Shown: one piece after another, positions 1-7,920 of the stretch
Layout: every line of letters begins with the position of its first letter
Numbering within the stretch: the stretch's first letter is position 1
Origin: Tessaracoccus defluvii
Lineage (GTDB): Bacteria; Actinomycetota; Actinomycetes; Propionibacteriales; Propionibacteriaceae
Direction: 5' to 3'
Assembly: GCF_014489575.1 (NCBI RefSeq)
Contig: NZ_CP060789.1
Span: forward strand, 186,001-250,000
DNA length: 64,000 nt
Made by a program: the position numbers and the translations under genes
Notes under the pieces: model-generated
Databases searched by the model: none
The model's input: the letters and a program-made list of their open reading frames with translations, nothing else
What the model was told of the DNA's origin: nothing

Positions 1-407
1 TGGCCGACGTCAGCCACGAGGAGGTGGACGGTGCCGCCGTGCTCGCCCTGGTGGGCGACGACCGGGCAGGCGCCGTCGTCACCTTCGCGGGCGTCGTGCG
101 TAACCACGATGACGGCAAGGCCGTGACCGGCATCGAGTACGTCGGGCATCCGTCGGCCTCCGAGACGATGGCCGAGGTGGTCGCCGAGTTCGCGGAGCGC
201 GACGGCGTGCACGCCATCGCGGCGCGACACAGGGTCGGGGTGCTGGGCATCGGAGGGGTCGCCCTCTATGTGGCGGTGGCCGCGTCGCACCGGAAGCAGG
301 CCTTCGACTGCGCCTCCGACCTGGTGGACACCGTCAAGGAGAGGCTCCCGATCTGGAAGAAGCAGCTCCTGGCCGACGGCACCCACGAATGGTCGCAGTG
401 CCCGTGA
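1..407 (+). CDS. moaE: Molybdopterin synthase catalytic subunit MoaE (5' end outside window)
   Basis: MoaE pairs with the sulfur carrier MoaD and inserts two sulfurs into cyclic pyranopterin monophosphate to give molybdopterin, in the cytoplasm. The reading frame is open to the window edge, and residues before the internal GTG at 24 (ADVSHEE) fit a MoaE N-terminus, so the true start lies upstream. Visible family marks are GAVVTFAGVVRNH near the N-terminus, the HRVGVLGIGGVA strand, and the C-terminal PIWKKQ segment with the catalytic lysine region, ending in HEW. The stop overlaps the next gene by 19 nt, so translation is probably coupled. moaD and moaA are not in the window and may lie just upstream. 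Assignment is firm; only the start is missing. Confidence 0.93.
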   Translation, partial: ADVSHEEVDGAAVLALVGDDRAGAVVTFAGVVRNHDDGKAVTGIEYVGHPSASETMAEVVAEFAERDGVHAIAARHRVGVLGIGGVALYVAVAASHRKQAFDCASDLVDTVKERLPIWKKQLLADGTHEWSQCP

Positions 408-1141
408 CGGGGCTCTCCGCCGAGCAGCGGGAGCGCTACGTCCGCAACCTCGACATCGTCGGCATGGGGGAGGCCGGGCAGCTCCGGCTGCTCGCGTCGT
501 CGGTCCTGGTGATCGGGGCCGGCGGGCTCGGCTCGGCCGCGCTGCCGTACCTGGCGGCGGCAGGGGTCGGCCGGATCGGCGTGGTCGACGGCGACGCCGT
601 CGAGCTGAAGAACATGCAGCGCCAGGTGCTGCACACGGACATCGGCCGCAACAAGGCCGAGTCGGGGGGCGAGCGGCTGCGGGCGCTGAACCCGGACGTC
701 GCCGTCGAGGTGTTTCCGGAGTACCTGACCCCGGAGCGGGCGAGGGAACTGTTCGCGGGCTACGACCTGGTGCTGGACTGCACCGACACGTTCGGCGCGA
801 AGTTCATGCTGTCCGATGCCGCCGAGGCGGTCGGTGCGCGCCTGGTGTGGGCGTCGGCCGTCGGCATGCAGGGCCAGTGCTCGGTCTTCGGTGTGCCCGA
901 CGCCGACGGCAACCGGCTCTACCTGCGCGACCTGATCCCCGACGAACCGGCCGACGGACACTATCCGAAGGCCACCGACATCGGGGTGCTCGGCGCCATG
1001 GTGGGCCAGGTCGGGGCGTTGGAGGCGGTCGAGGCCATCAAGCTCCTGGCGGGTTTCGGAACGCCCCTGGTGGGCCGGGTCGCGGTGCTGGACGCCAGGA
1101 CCTCGCGCTGGTCTGAGCTGCCGCTGCGGAGGGCCCGCTGA
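389..1141 (+). CDS. moeB: MoeB/ThiF/HesA-family adenylyltransferase
   Basis: E1-like enzyme of 250 aa, expected to adenylate the C-terminal glycine of MoaD (or ThiS) so that sulfur can be loaded. The Rossmann ATP-binding motif GAGGLGSA is at about residues 34-41. Asp at the end of the second strand (VVDGDAVE) and the NMQRQ segment correspond to the usual NLNRQ arginine finger. CTDTF follows, as in the family. The CxxC pairs that hold structural zinc in E. coli MoeB are not visible: where one pair would sit the protein reads CSVFGVPDADG. There is no C-terminal rhodanese domain. It lies between moaE (19-nt overlap) and moeA (TGATG, 1-nt overlap), which supports a MoaD-activating role over thiamine synthesis. 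Confidence 0.85.
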   Translation: MVAVPVTGLSAEQRERYVRNLDIVGMGEAGQLRLLASSVLVIGAGGLGSAALPYLAAAGVGRIGVVDGDAVELKNMQRQVLHTDIGRNKAESGGERLRALNPDVAVEVFPEYLTPERARELFAGYDLVLDCTDTFGAKFMLSDAAEAVGARLVWASAVGMQGQCSVFGVPDADGNRLYLRDLIPDEPADGHYPKATDIGVLGAMVGQVGALEAVEAIKLLAGFGTPLVGRVAVLDARTSRWSELPLRRAR

Positions 1142-2352
1142 TGCGCACGGTCGAGGAACACCTCGCGCGGGTACTGACGCTCGCGTCCCGGCTGCCGGTC
1201 GAGGAGGCGTCGGTGTCGGACGGCATCGGCCGCGTGCTGGGCGCCGACCTGGTCGCCGTCGTCGACGTGCCGCCCTTCGACAACTCCGCCATGGACGGGT
1301 TCGCCGTCCGTGCCGCCGACCTGTCGCCCGGCGCGCGGCTGGCTGTCGTCGGCGACATCCCCGCCGGCGCAACGACCGTGCCGACGGTGGGCGAGGGACA
1401 GGCCGCCCGCATCATGACGGGGGCCCCGTTGCCGCCCGGCGCCGACGCCGTCGTACCTGTCGAGCAGACCGACCAGCCGACGGGTGACGTGGCGCTGCCC
1501 GCGACGGTGCTGGTCGCCGAGCCGGTGTCGCAGGGCCGGCACGTGCGCCGTCGGGGGGAAGACATCCGGGCCGGGGAGACCGGGCTGCCAGCGGGCCTGC
1601 GGTGGACCGCGGCGGCGGCCTCCGCGGCTGTGTCGCTCGGCCATGGGAGCGTGCCGCTGGTGCGCCGGCCGCGGGTGGCCGTGCTGTCGACGGGCTCCGA
1701 GCTCGTCCCCGCCGGGGAGCCGCTCGGCTTCGGCCGGATCCCCGACTCCAACTCTGTGCTCCTGGCAGGGCTCTGTCGCGGCTGGGGCGCCGAGGTGATC
1801 TCGGCGACCGCCGTCGACGACGACCCCGACCACTTCCGGGCCGCGCTCGCCGCCGCGCTGTCGGCCGACCTGGTGCTGACGTCCGGGGGAGTGTCGGTGG
1901 GTGCGTTCGAGGTGGTGCGGCAGGTGGTCGAGGGCGACGTCTCTTTCGACAAGGTGGCCATGCAGCCCGGCAAGCCGCAGGCCTCCGGGACGCTGACCGC
2001 ACCGGACGGCCGCCGCGTGCCGATGCTCGGCCTGCCCGGAAACCCGGTGAGTGTGTTCGTGTCGGCCTGGGTCTACGCCCGGCCGCTCATCGCCCGCCTG
2101 GGCGGCTGGAGCGAGGCGTGGCCATCGGAGGGTCTGCCCGTGGTGGAGGGGTGGCGGGGGCCTGCCGGCCGCCGTCAGTTCACCCCGGTGCGGATCGGCG
2201 CCGAGGGCGTGTCGCCGGTGCACCGGCTGGGCTCGGGCTCGCACCTGGTGGTGTCGCTCGCGCTGGCGGACGGCTTGGCGGTGGTTCCGGAGGACGTGGA
2301 GTCGGTGGAACGGGGCGACGTCGTCGAGGTGCATCGGGTGACGGCTCGGTGA
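1141..2352 (+). CDS. moeA: Molybdopterin molybdenumtransferase MoeA
   Basis: MoeA inserts molybdate into adenylated molybdopterin, the last step of Mo-MPT formation. The 403-aa length is typical. Key motifs are PPFDNSAMDGFAV (about residues 42-54), TGAPLPPGADAVVPVE (about 97-112), the MoCF-biosynthesis domain with STGSEL and LTSGGVSVG, and LPGNPVS before the C-terminal domain IV. The ATG overlaps the preceding stop (TGATG), giving one transcriptional unit with moaE and the adenylyltransferase. Nothing is missing. About 540 bp of repeat-rich DNA follows before moaC. Confidence 0.95.
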   Translation: MRTVEEHLARVLTLASRLPVEEASVSDGIGRVLGADLVAVVDVPPFDNSAMDGFAVRAADLSPGARLAVVGDIPAGATTVPTVGEGQAARIMTGAPLPPGADAVVPVEQTDQPTGDVALPATVLVAEPVSQGRHVRRRGEDIRAGETGLPAGLRWTAAAASAAVSLGHGSVPLVRRPRVAVLSTGSELVPAGEPLGFGRIPDSNSVLLAGLCRGWGAEVISATAVDDDPDHFRAALAAALSADLVLTSGGVSVGAFEVVRQVVEGDVSFDKVAMQPGKPQASGTLTAPDGRRVPMLGLPGNPVSVFVSAWVYARPLIARLGGWSEAWPSEGLPVVEGWRGPAGRRQFTPVRIGAEGVSPVHRLGSGSHLVVSLALADGLAVVPEDVESVERGDVVEVHRVTAR

Positions 2353-2409
2353 TGGCAGGGGTCTGATCGAATGCTGGTCGATGGGTGCGGGGCGGGGCGT
2401 ACGCCGGTC

Positions 2410-2441
2410 GGATCGAACGCCGGGCGGATCGAACGCCGGGC
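2410..2441. repeat. Perfect 16-bp tandem duplication
   Basis: The 16-mer GGATCGAACGCCGGGC occurs twice head to tail, at 2410-2425 and 2426-2441, directly before the larger tandem array. A related partial copy (GGTCTGATCGAATGC) lies just upstream near 2359. No coding function is evident. Confidence 0.85.
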
Positions 2442-2444
2442 GGC

Positions 2445-2810
2445 GGACCGGTAAAAATCGGCCACTGGCCGATTGTGCGGGGCGGACCGGTCAAAATCGG
2501 CCACTGGTCGATTTGCGAGGGGGCCCAAGCAGTGCTTCTGCCGCTCCGTCGGGTGGGTAGTGGCCGCTAGTGCGGGGCGGACCGATCAGAATGGGCCACT
2601 GGCCGATTTTGCGAGGGGGCCCACGCAGTTCCCGCGGCTCCGTCGGGCGGGTAGTGGCCGATTGTGTGAGGTGGACCGGTCAGAATGGGCCACTGGTCGA
2701 TTTTGCGAGGGGGCCAACACCGTTCCCGCCGCCCCGTCGGGTGAGTAGTCGCCGATTGTGTGAGGTGGACCGGTCAGAATGGGCCACTGGTCGATTTTTC
2801 GAGGGTGTCC
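2445..2810. repeat. Tandem ~94-bp intergenic repeat array
   Basis: The core GGACCGGTCAGAATGGGCCA and variants begin at 2445, 2484, 2579, 2673 and 2767, so spacings are 39, 95, 94 and 94 bp. Each core is followed by CTGG(C/T)CGATTTTGCGAGGGG, a variable block ending in a CCGTCGGG-type motif, and a second shorter GGCCGATTGTG copy. The first copy carries an odd-length palindrome, ATCGGCCACTGGCCGAT. The array fills the moeA-moaC gap. Frames run open through it on both strands, but they only translate the repeat and have no recognisable domain. Nothing else was seen between 2353 and 2890. Confidence 0.85.
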
Positions 2811-2890
2811 ACGCAGGTGTTTCCGCCCGCTCCGTCGGGACGTTGCGCTGCCCACCGTCGGGGGGCTGCCCGCCTTGTAGGCTCAGCCTC

Positions 2891-3370
2891 ATGACGCGAT
2901 TCACTCACCTGGACGACGCCGGCAACGCCCGGATGGTCGACGTCACCGCGAAGACACCGACGGTCCGTTCCGCCTCGGCCGTGGCGTCGGTGCGGTGCAG
3001 CACCCAGGTGGTCGAGGCGCTGCGGGAAGGAACGGTGCCGAAGGGTGACGTGCTCGCCGTGGCACGGATCGCAGGCATCGCGGCCGCGAAGAAGGTGCCC
3101 GACCTGCTGCCGCTGGCGCACGTGATCGGCGTGCACGGCGTCGTCGTCGACCTGGAGATCGTCGACGACGGCCTGGAGATCGCGGCCACCGTTCGTACGG
3201 CCGACCGCACCGGCGTCGAGATGGAGGCGCTGACGGCCGTGACCGTGGCGGCGCTCGCCGTGGTCGACATGATCAAGGGCGTCGACAGGCTGAGCGAGAT
3301 CGTCTCGGCGAAGGTGGTCGCCAAGTCGGGCGGCCGCTCGGGCGACTGGGTCCGCGATCAGCACACCTAG
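2891..3370 (+). CDS. moaC: Cyclic pyranopterin monophosphate synthase MoaC
   Basis: MoaC converts the MoaA product 3',8-cyclo-GTP to cyclic pyranopterin monophosphate. Starting at ATG 2891 gives 159 aa, the standard length; upstream in-frame codons only read the repeat array, so the longer open frame is not used. The N-terminus MTRFTHLDDAGNARMVDVTAK is typical. The body has the KKVPDLLPLAHVIGVHG region (usual family form K..ELIPLCHP, here Ala for Cys) and GVEMEALTAVTVAALAVVDMIKGVD, which carries the conserved acidic and lysine residues of the active site. It is convergent with mogA, separated by about 120 bp. Confidence 0.95.
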   Translation: MTRFTHLDDAGNARMVDVTAKTPTVRSASAVASVRCSTQVVEALREGTVPKGDVLAVARIAGIAAAKKVPDLLPLAHVIGVHGVVVDLEIVDDGLEIAATVRTADRTGVEMEALTAVTVAALAVVDMIKGVDRLSEIVSAKVVAKSGGRSGDWVRDQHT

Positions 3371-3371
3371 G

Positions 3372-3387
3372 CCGGTGGGGTCACCGG
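3372..3387. terminator. Possible weak hairpin between convergent moaC and mogA
   Basis: CCGGTG-GGGT-CACCGG forms a 6-bp stem with a 4-nt loop immediately after the moaC stop. No T-run follows on either strand, so intrinsic termination is uncertain. Confidence 0.35.
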
Positions 3388-3493
3388 TCCTTCAACTGGT
3401 CGTGGAGATTGACTCGGGCGACCAGCAGAGCCGATCCGAACAGACAATGCGCCCCGGAGACAACACAGAATGTCCGCCGTCTCGGCGACGGCG

Positions 3494-4012
3494 TCACTCG
3501 CTGGGCGGTCGGTTCAGGTCGTGGTCTGCGCCGTCAAGCTGATCGACGATGTGACCCAGCAGCGGGCCAAGCACCGCCAGCGCGTCACGCGCGCCGCCGC
3601 GTGAGCCCGGGGCGTTGAAGACGAAGGCGCGTCTCCCGTCCGCGTCGATGACGCCCGCGACGCCGCGCGACAGGCTCGACAGCGGGGTCTTCACCAGCCC
3701 GGCCGCGCGCACGGCCTCCGCGATCCCCGGCACTTCGAAGGCCAGCAGCGGGTGCGTCGCCTCCACCGTCACATCCCGCGGGCCGACGCCGGTGCCGCCG
3801 GTGGTCAGCACAACGCGGGCCCCGCCCTCCACGGCCGCCTCGACGGCGGCGGCGATCAGGCCCGCCTCATCCGGCAGGATCACGGGGGCGGAGACCTCGA
3901 AGCCGAGTGCGGCCAGCCCGTCGCGCAGGATCGGGCCCGAGCGGTCCTCGTAGACGTCGGCTGCGGCACGGTCGGAGCAGGTGATCACACACGCGCGGTG
4001 GGGCATGGGCAC
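3494..4012 (-). CDS. mogA: Molybdopterin adenylyltransferase (MogA/MoaB family)
   Basis: The enzyme adenylates molybdopterin ahead of MoeA-dependent metal insertion. It is a 172-aa single-domain MoCF-biosynthesis protein. The N-terminus ACVITCSDRAA holds the SDR motif; the substrate loop LTTGGTGVGPRDVT is at about residues 87-100; APGSRGGARDAL corresponds to the family LPGSPKA..AL segment. It is convergent to moaC and divergent from the TOBE regulator, with about 80 bp between the two starts (start codon CAT in plus-strand view at 4010-4012). MogA and MoaB cannot be told apart from sequence alone, but both catalyse this step in bacteria. Confidence 0.9.
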   Translation of the reverse strand: MPMPHRACVITCSDRAAADVYEDRSGPILRDGLAALGFEVSAPVILPDEAGLIAAAVEAAVEGGARVVLTTGGTGVGPRDVTVEATHPLLAFEVPGIAEAVRAAGLVKTPLSSLSRGVAGVIDADGRRAFVFNAPGSRGGARDALAVLGPLLGHIVDQLDGADHDLNRPPSE

Positions 4013-4094
4013 AGCCTATCGGGACGGAACCGCCGGGCCGCCATTGCCCCGAACCCACTGGAGAAACCGCAGATGCGGCTGATATGGTTCGGTC

Positions 4095-4490
4095 ATGACG
4101 CAGATACGGATCCCCGTGGCGGCCGACCTGCTCGGCGTGAGCGACGACACCATGCGCCGCTGGGTCGACGGTGGACGCCTCGCAGGCAGTCTCGACGACG
4201 CTGGCAGGCACTGCGTCGACGGTGCCGAGCTGGCCGCCCTGGCGAAGGAGATCGCGGACGGCGACTCGCTGGGGGAGGGCAACCGCTCCGCGCGCAACCA
4301 CCTGACCGGGCTGGTCACGCGCGTCGTCTCGGACGCCGTCATGAGCCAGGTCGAGCTCCAGTGCGGCCGGTTCCGGATCGTGTCGCTCATCTCCACCGAG
4401 GCGGTCCACGAACTCGGCCTCGAGGTCGGGGTCGTCGCCACCGCCGTCATCAAGGCCACCAACGTCACCGTCGAGAGGCACCGCGCATGA
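4095..4490 (+). CDS. HTH (excisionase/MerR-like) plus TOBE molybdate-responsive regulator
   Basis: A 131-aa two-domain protein. Residues 1-50 form a small winged helix (IRIPVAADLLGVSDDTMRRWVDGGRL), the excisionase/MerR-type DNA-binding fold. Residues 63-128 form one TOBE/mop domain (SARNHLTGLVTRVVSDAVMSQVELQCG ... VGVVATAVIKATNVTVER), which binds molybdate or tungstate oxyanion. It starts the modABC operon and overlaps modA by ATGA, so it probably senses molybdate and controls uptake or cofactor genes. With one mop unit per chain, oligomerisation would be needed for the usual inter-subunit oxyanion sites. Actinobacteria use this small form in place of the larger ModE. Confidence 0.85.
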   Translation: MTQIRIPVAADLLGVSDDTMRRWVDGGRLAGSLDDAGRHCVDGAELAALAKEIADGDSLGEGNRSARNHLTGLVTRVVSDAVMSQVELQCGRFRIVSLISTEAVHELGLEVGVVATAVIKATNVTVERHRA

Positions 4491-5272
4491 GGCGCACTGC
4501 ACTGCTGGCACTCGCCGTGCCCCTGACGCTGCTCGCCGCCTGCACGGGAACCCCGCCGGAGGTCATCCCGACCCCAGCGCCCGTCCCGTCGGCGTCCTCG
4601 GCCACCCCCGGCGGCCCGGCGACCGACACGGCCGAGGCGATCGTCTTCGCGGCCGCCTCTCTCAGCACGGTGTTCCCCGACATCGCCGAGGCCCGTTACT
4701 CCTTCGACGGCTCCTCCGGGCTCGTCGACCAGCTCGAGGGAGGCGCCCCCGCCGACGTGTTCGCCTCGGCGGACAGGAAGAACATGGACAGGGCCGTCGA
4801 GGCCGGTCTCATCGACGGCGACCCCGTGATGTTCGCCACCAACTACCTCGTGCTCGTCACGCCCGCTGACAACCCGGCAGGGATCACGGGCTTCGACGGT
4901 TCCCTGGAGGGGACCAAGCTCGTGGTCTGCGCCCCGGACGTCCCGTGCGGGGCCGCCACAGTCAAGGTCGCCGACGCGAACGGGCTGACGCTGACCCCTG
5001 TCTCCGAGGAGACGAAGGTGACCGATGTCCTCGGCAAGGTCACCGCAGGCGAGGCAGACGCGGGACTCGTCTACGCGACCGATGCCGCCGGTGCCGGCGC
5101 CGCCGTCCTTGTCTTCGACGTTCCCGGTGCGGCGGACGACCCCAACACGTACTGGGTCGGCAAGGTCGCAGGCTCCAGGAACGCCGGGCAGGCCGACGCG
5201 TTCGTCGCGGCCGTCACCGGGACGGAGGGCCGGGCCCGCCTCGCCGGGTTCGGGTTCGGCGCCCCGAGGTGA
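4487..5272 (+). CDS. modA: Molybdate-binding lipoprotein ModA
   Basis: Extracytoplasmic solute-binding protein of the molybdate ABC importer, 261 aa. The ATG at 4487 overlaps the regulator stop (ATGA). A lipoprotein signal peptide is seen at residues 1-19 with lipobox LLAAC, followed by a Pro/Ser/Ala-rich linker. The mature domain has the ModA signatures VFAAASLSTVF, FDGSSGLVDQLEGGAPADVFASAD and GEADAGLVYATDA, which carry the oxyanion-binding serines. It would capture molybdate and deliver it to ModB. The intact lipobox predicts diacylglycerol anchoring to the membrane. Confidence 0.93.
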   Translation: MRRTALLALAVPLTLLAACTGTPPEVIPTPAPVPSASSATPGGPATDTAEAIVFAAASLSTVFPDIAEARYSFDGSSGLVDQLEGGAPADVFASADRKNMDRAVEAGLIDGDPVMFATNYLVLVTPADNPAGITGFDGSLEGTKLVVCAPDVPCGAATVKVADANGLTLTPVSEETKVTDVLGKVTAGEADAGLVYATDAAGAGAAVLVFDVPGAADDPNTYWVGKVAGSRNAGQADAFVAAVTGTEGRARLAGFGFGAPR

Positions 5273-6051
5273 CCCGGTACCCGCGCTGGGCGCTGGCGCC
5301 GACCGGCGTGGCCCTTGCCCTGCTGGGGGTCCCGCTGCTCGGGTTGGTGCTGCGGGCGAACTGGGCCGAGCTCCCCGCGCTCTTGGCCAGCGACCGGGCC
5401 GTCGACGCGCTGAGGCTCAGCCTGGTCACGTGCCTGATCTCCACGGTTCTCGTCCTGCTCCTCGGAGTGCCGACGGCGTTGGTGCTGGCCCGCTCGCGGG
5501 GGCGCTGGGCCACTGCCGCGCGCACGCTCGTGACGGTGCCGATGGTGCTCCCGCCCGTGGTCGCGGGCCTCGCGCTGCTGACGACGCTCGGGCGCCGCGG
5601 CCTGATCGGCAGCCACCTCGCCACGCTCGGGATCGAGATCGGTTTCACCACCGCCGCCGTCGTGATCGCGCAGACGTTCGTCTCGCTGCCGTTCCTCGTC
5701 ATCTCGCTCGAGGGGGCGTTGCGCTCTGCCGGGACCGACTACGAGGCGGCCGCAGGGTTCCTCGGCGCCGGCCCGTCGCGGGTGTTCTGGCGGGTGACGC
5801 TCCCGATGGCCGCGCCGGCCCTCGCGTCCGGCACGGCGCTCGCCTTCGCCCGCGCCCTCGGCGAGTTCGGTGCCACCCTGACCTTCGCCGGATCCCTGCA
5901 GGGCACCACGCGGACGCTTCCCCTGGAGATCTACCTCCTGCGCGAGACGGACAGCGATCTCGCGATGGCGCTCTCCGTCGTCCTGCTCGCGGTGGCCGGC
6001 CTGGTCGTCTGGCTCGCCACCCGTCTCCACGCCTGGGGGACCCATGCCTGA
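5269..6051 (+). CDS. modB: Molybdate ABC transporter permease ModB
   Basis: Membrane subunit of ModABC, 260 aa from GTG 5269; GTGA overlaps the modA stop, which decides this start over longer upstream frames. Several hydrophobic helices are visible (LALLGVPLLGLVL, LVTCLISTVLVLLLGVPTALVLA, VPMVLPPVVAGLALL, AMALSVVLLAVAGLVVWLA). The coupling-helix EAA motif reads DYEAAAGFLGAGPSRVFWRVTLP, and ALGEFGATLTFAG is the ModB signature near the C-terminus. Its 3' end overlaps modC by 8 nt. Confidence 0.93.
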   Translation: MTRYPRWALAPTGVALALLGVPLLGLVLRANWAELPALLASDRAVDALRLSLVTCLISTVLVLLLGVPTALVLARSRGRWATAARTLVTVPMVLPPVVAGLALLTTLGRRGLIGSHLATLGIEIGFTTAAVVIAQTFVSLPFLVISLEGALRSAGTDYEAAAGFLGAGPSRVFWRVTLPMAAPALASGTALAFARALGEFGATLTFAGSLQGTTRTLPLEIYLLRETDSDLAMALSVVLLAVAGLVVWLATRLHAWGTHA

Positions 6052-7114
6052 GCTCAGTGGCCCGGCCGTCCGCCTCGACGCCCGGGTCGACGCCCGCGAC
6101 GTGGAACTGGCCCTGACGGTGAGGGAGGGCGAGCTCCTCGCCGTCGTCGGGCCGAACGGGTCGGGCAAGTCGACGTGCATCCAGCTTCTCGCCGGGGCGC
6201 TGCGGCCCGACTCCGGAACCGTGACACTCGGCGGGGTGGTTGCTGCCGGGCCCGGCGTCTTCCTGCCGCCACACCGCCGCCGGATCGGCTACCTGGAGCA
6301 GCGGCCTCTGCTCTTCCCGCACCTTGGCGTTGTCGACAACGTGGCCTTCGGCCCCCGCTCGCGGGGCCTCCCAGCCGCCGCCGCGCGGCGCAGGGCGGGG
6401 GTGGAGCTGGAGGCAGTCGGCCTGGCCGGGTTCGGCGGCCGCCGCGTCCACGAGCTCTCCGGCGGGCAGGCGCAGCGGGTCGCGATCGCCCGCGCCCTCG
6501 CGATCGATCCGGACCTCGTCCTGCTCGACGAGCCCTTCGCTGCGCTCGATGCCGCCGCCACGCCCGAGCTGCGACGGCTGCTGCGCGAACGGCTGCGCGG
6601 CCTCACCACGGTGCTCGTCACCCACGATCCGCTCGACGTCCTCGCCCTGGCTGACGGTGTCGCCCACCTCGCCGCCGGGCGCGTGGTGCTGCGCGACGGG
6701 GTCGACGCCGTCTTCCAGTGGCCGCAGACCCGCTTCCTGGCGGACTTCGTGGGGTTGAACCTTCTCCATGGAACGGCGGAGGGTGCCTCCGCCGTCCGGC
6801 TCCCGTCCGGGGGCGTGGTGGCAGGGCTCGCCGAGGTCGACCTGCGCGGCGGCGGAGCCAGGGCCGTGTTCCCGCCGGGGGCCGTCTCGCTCTTCCGCGA
6901 CGCCCCGCACGGGAGCCCGCGCAACGAGCTGCCCGCCGTCGTCACCGGGGTCGAGGACCGCGGCCTCGTGCAGCGCGTCAGCCTCGACGTCGCCGGGCAG
7001 CGGATCCACGCCGACGTCACGCCGTCGGCGTTACGGGAGCTGTCCCTCGGGAACGGCGACGCGGTCGTCGCGGTGGTGAAGGCGACCCAGGTGACGCTCC
7101 ACCCGGCCTCCTGA
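6044..7114 (+). CDS. modC: Molybdate ABC transporter ATPase ModC
   Basis: Energy-coupling subunit of 356 aa. Walker A GPNGSGKST is at about residues 37-45, the Q-loop at YLEQRPLLFPHL, the signature LSGGQAQRVAIARAL at about 136-150, Walker B LVLLDEPFAALD, and the switch His in VLVTHDPLD. Residues beyond 240 form a C-terminal TOBE domain (HGTAEGASAVRLPSGGVV ... GNGDAVVAVVKATQVTL) that in ModC binds molybdate and can inhibit transport. It closes the regulator-modABC operon. Confidence 0.94.
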   Translation: MPELSGPAVRLDARVDARDVELALTVREGELLAVVGPNGSGKSTCIQLLAGALRPDSGTVTLGGVVAAGPGVFLPPHRRRIGYLEQRPLLFPHLGVVDNVAFGPRSRGLPAAAARRRAGVELEAVGLAGFGGRRVHELSGGQAQRVAIARALAIDPDLVLLDEPFAALDAAATPELRRLLRERLRGLTTVLVTHDPLDVLALADGVAHLAAGRVVLRDGVDAVFQWPQTRFLADFVGLNLLHGTAEGASAVRLPSGGVVAGLAEVDLRGGGARAVFPPGAVSLFRDAPHGSPRNELPAVVTGVEDRGLVQRVSLDVAGQRIHADVTPSALRELSLGNGDAVVAVVKATQVTLHPAS

Positions 7115-7157
7115 CCCCTCCTAGACTGGCGGGGCAGACCACGGAGAAGGAGTCGTC

Positions 7158-7582
7158 ATGCTCAAGTTCATCGCCCGGCTGGCCATCAGCTCGGTGCTCA
7201 TCTACGGCGGGCAGGCCGCGGCCAGGGAACCCGGGGCCGAGGCGTCGCCGTGCAGAAGCTGAGCGCCAAGGCCGGCATCACGCTGGACGACAAGGAGGCC
7301 GCCACCGTCGTCAAGCTCAACGGGGCGGCGATGGTGGGGGCGGGCGCGACGTTCGCGCTGGGGATCCTGCCGCGGCTCTCCGCGGTGGCGCTCATCGCGT
7401 CGCTGGTGCCGACGACGGTGGCCGGACACGCGTTCTGGGAGCAGGAGGATCCGGCGGCGCGGGCGAACCACCAGATCCATTTCCTGAAGAACCTCGGCGT
7501 CGTCGGCGGGCTGCTGATGTTCCTGGCCCAGGGTCCGCAGCCCAAGGCCGCGAAGCCGTCCAGGGTCAGGAAGGCTCGCTGA
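7158..7582 (+). pseudogene. DoxX-family membrane protein, frameshifted
   Basis: DoxX-like proteins are small four-helix membrane proteins linked to redox or thiol stress. The ATG at 7158 follows GGAG and gives MLKFIARLAISSVLIYGGQAAA, a good first helix, then runs into a stop near 7260. The rest (VQKLSAKAGITLDDKEAATVVKLNGAAMVGAG ... VVGGLLMFLAQG) continues in another frame to 7582. Codon phase moves in the sense of one lost base near 7225-7235, in the run ACCCGGGGCC. Adding one base restores an approximately 140-aa protein of normal family length. Sequencing error and true mutation cannot be separated here. Confidence 0.75.
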
Positions 7583-7920
7583 CGGCGCCGTCGAGCAGCC
7601 GCACGACCCGGTCGGCCCGCGCGATCAGCAGCGGGTCGTGGGTCGAGACGACAGACGCCAGGCCCCGCTCGTGGGTCAGTTCGACGATCAGGTCCATGAT
7701 CGTGGCGGCCGTGTCGGAGTCGAGTTGGCCCGTCGGTTCGTCGGCGATCAGGACCAGCACGGAGACGGGAACGACCCCGAAGGCATCGCCGCTGGCTGAC
7801 TGGCGCGCCGCCTGCTCCGCCGTCGGGCCCAGATCGCCGGTGACGAGGAGGCCGCGGCCCGTCAGGTCGGCGACCTCGGCCGCCTGTGCGGCCGTCCCGG
7901 CGCGTTCGGCGAGCCCCCCG
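7566..7920 (-). pseudogene. ABC exporter remnant: permease tail fused to ATPase C-terminus
   Basis: On the minus strand an open frame reads a permease-like stretch (AGTAAQAAEVADLTGRGLLVTGDLG ... DAFGVVPVSVLVLIA) straight into the Walker B end of an ATPase (DEPTGQLDSDTAATIMDLIVELTHERGLASVVSTHDPLLIARADRVVRLLDG). DEPTGQLDS and the STHD switch mark MacB/LolD-type ATPases. Walker A, the Q-loop and the LSGGQ signature are absent. The join sits near 7745-7755, inside codons that both parents could share (VLIA/LVLIADEP). The simplest reading is a deletion that removed most of the permease and the N-terminal two-thirds of the ATPase. The product would be non-functional. Confidence 0.72.

Noticed and set aside
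2445..2810. Possible CRISPR array
   Set aside because: Units are ~94 bp, direct and near-identical throughout; there is no short repeat with unique spacers and no cas gene nearby.
2385..2904. Open frames through the repeat array on both strands
   Set aside because: They only translate the repeated DNA, change frame freely between units and show no domain; moaC has a better start at 2891.
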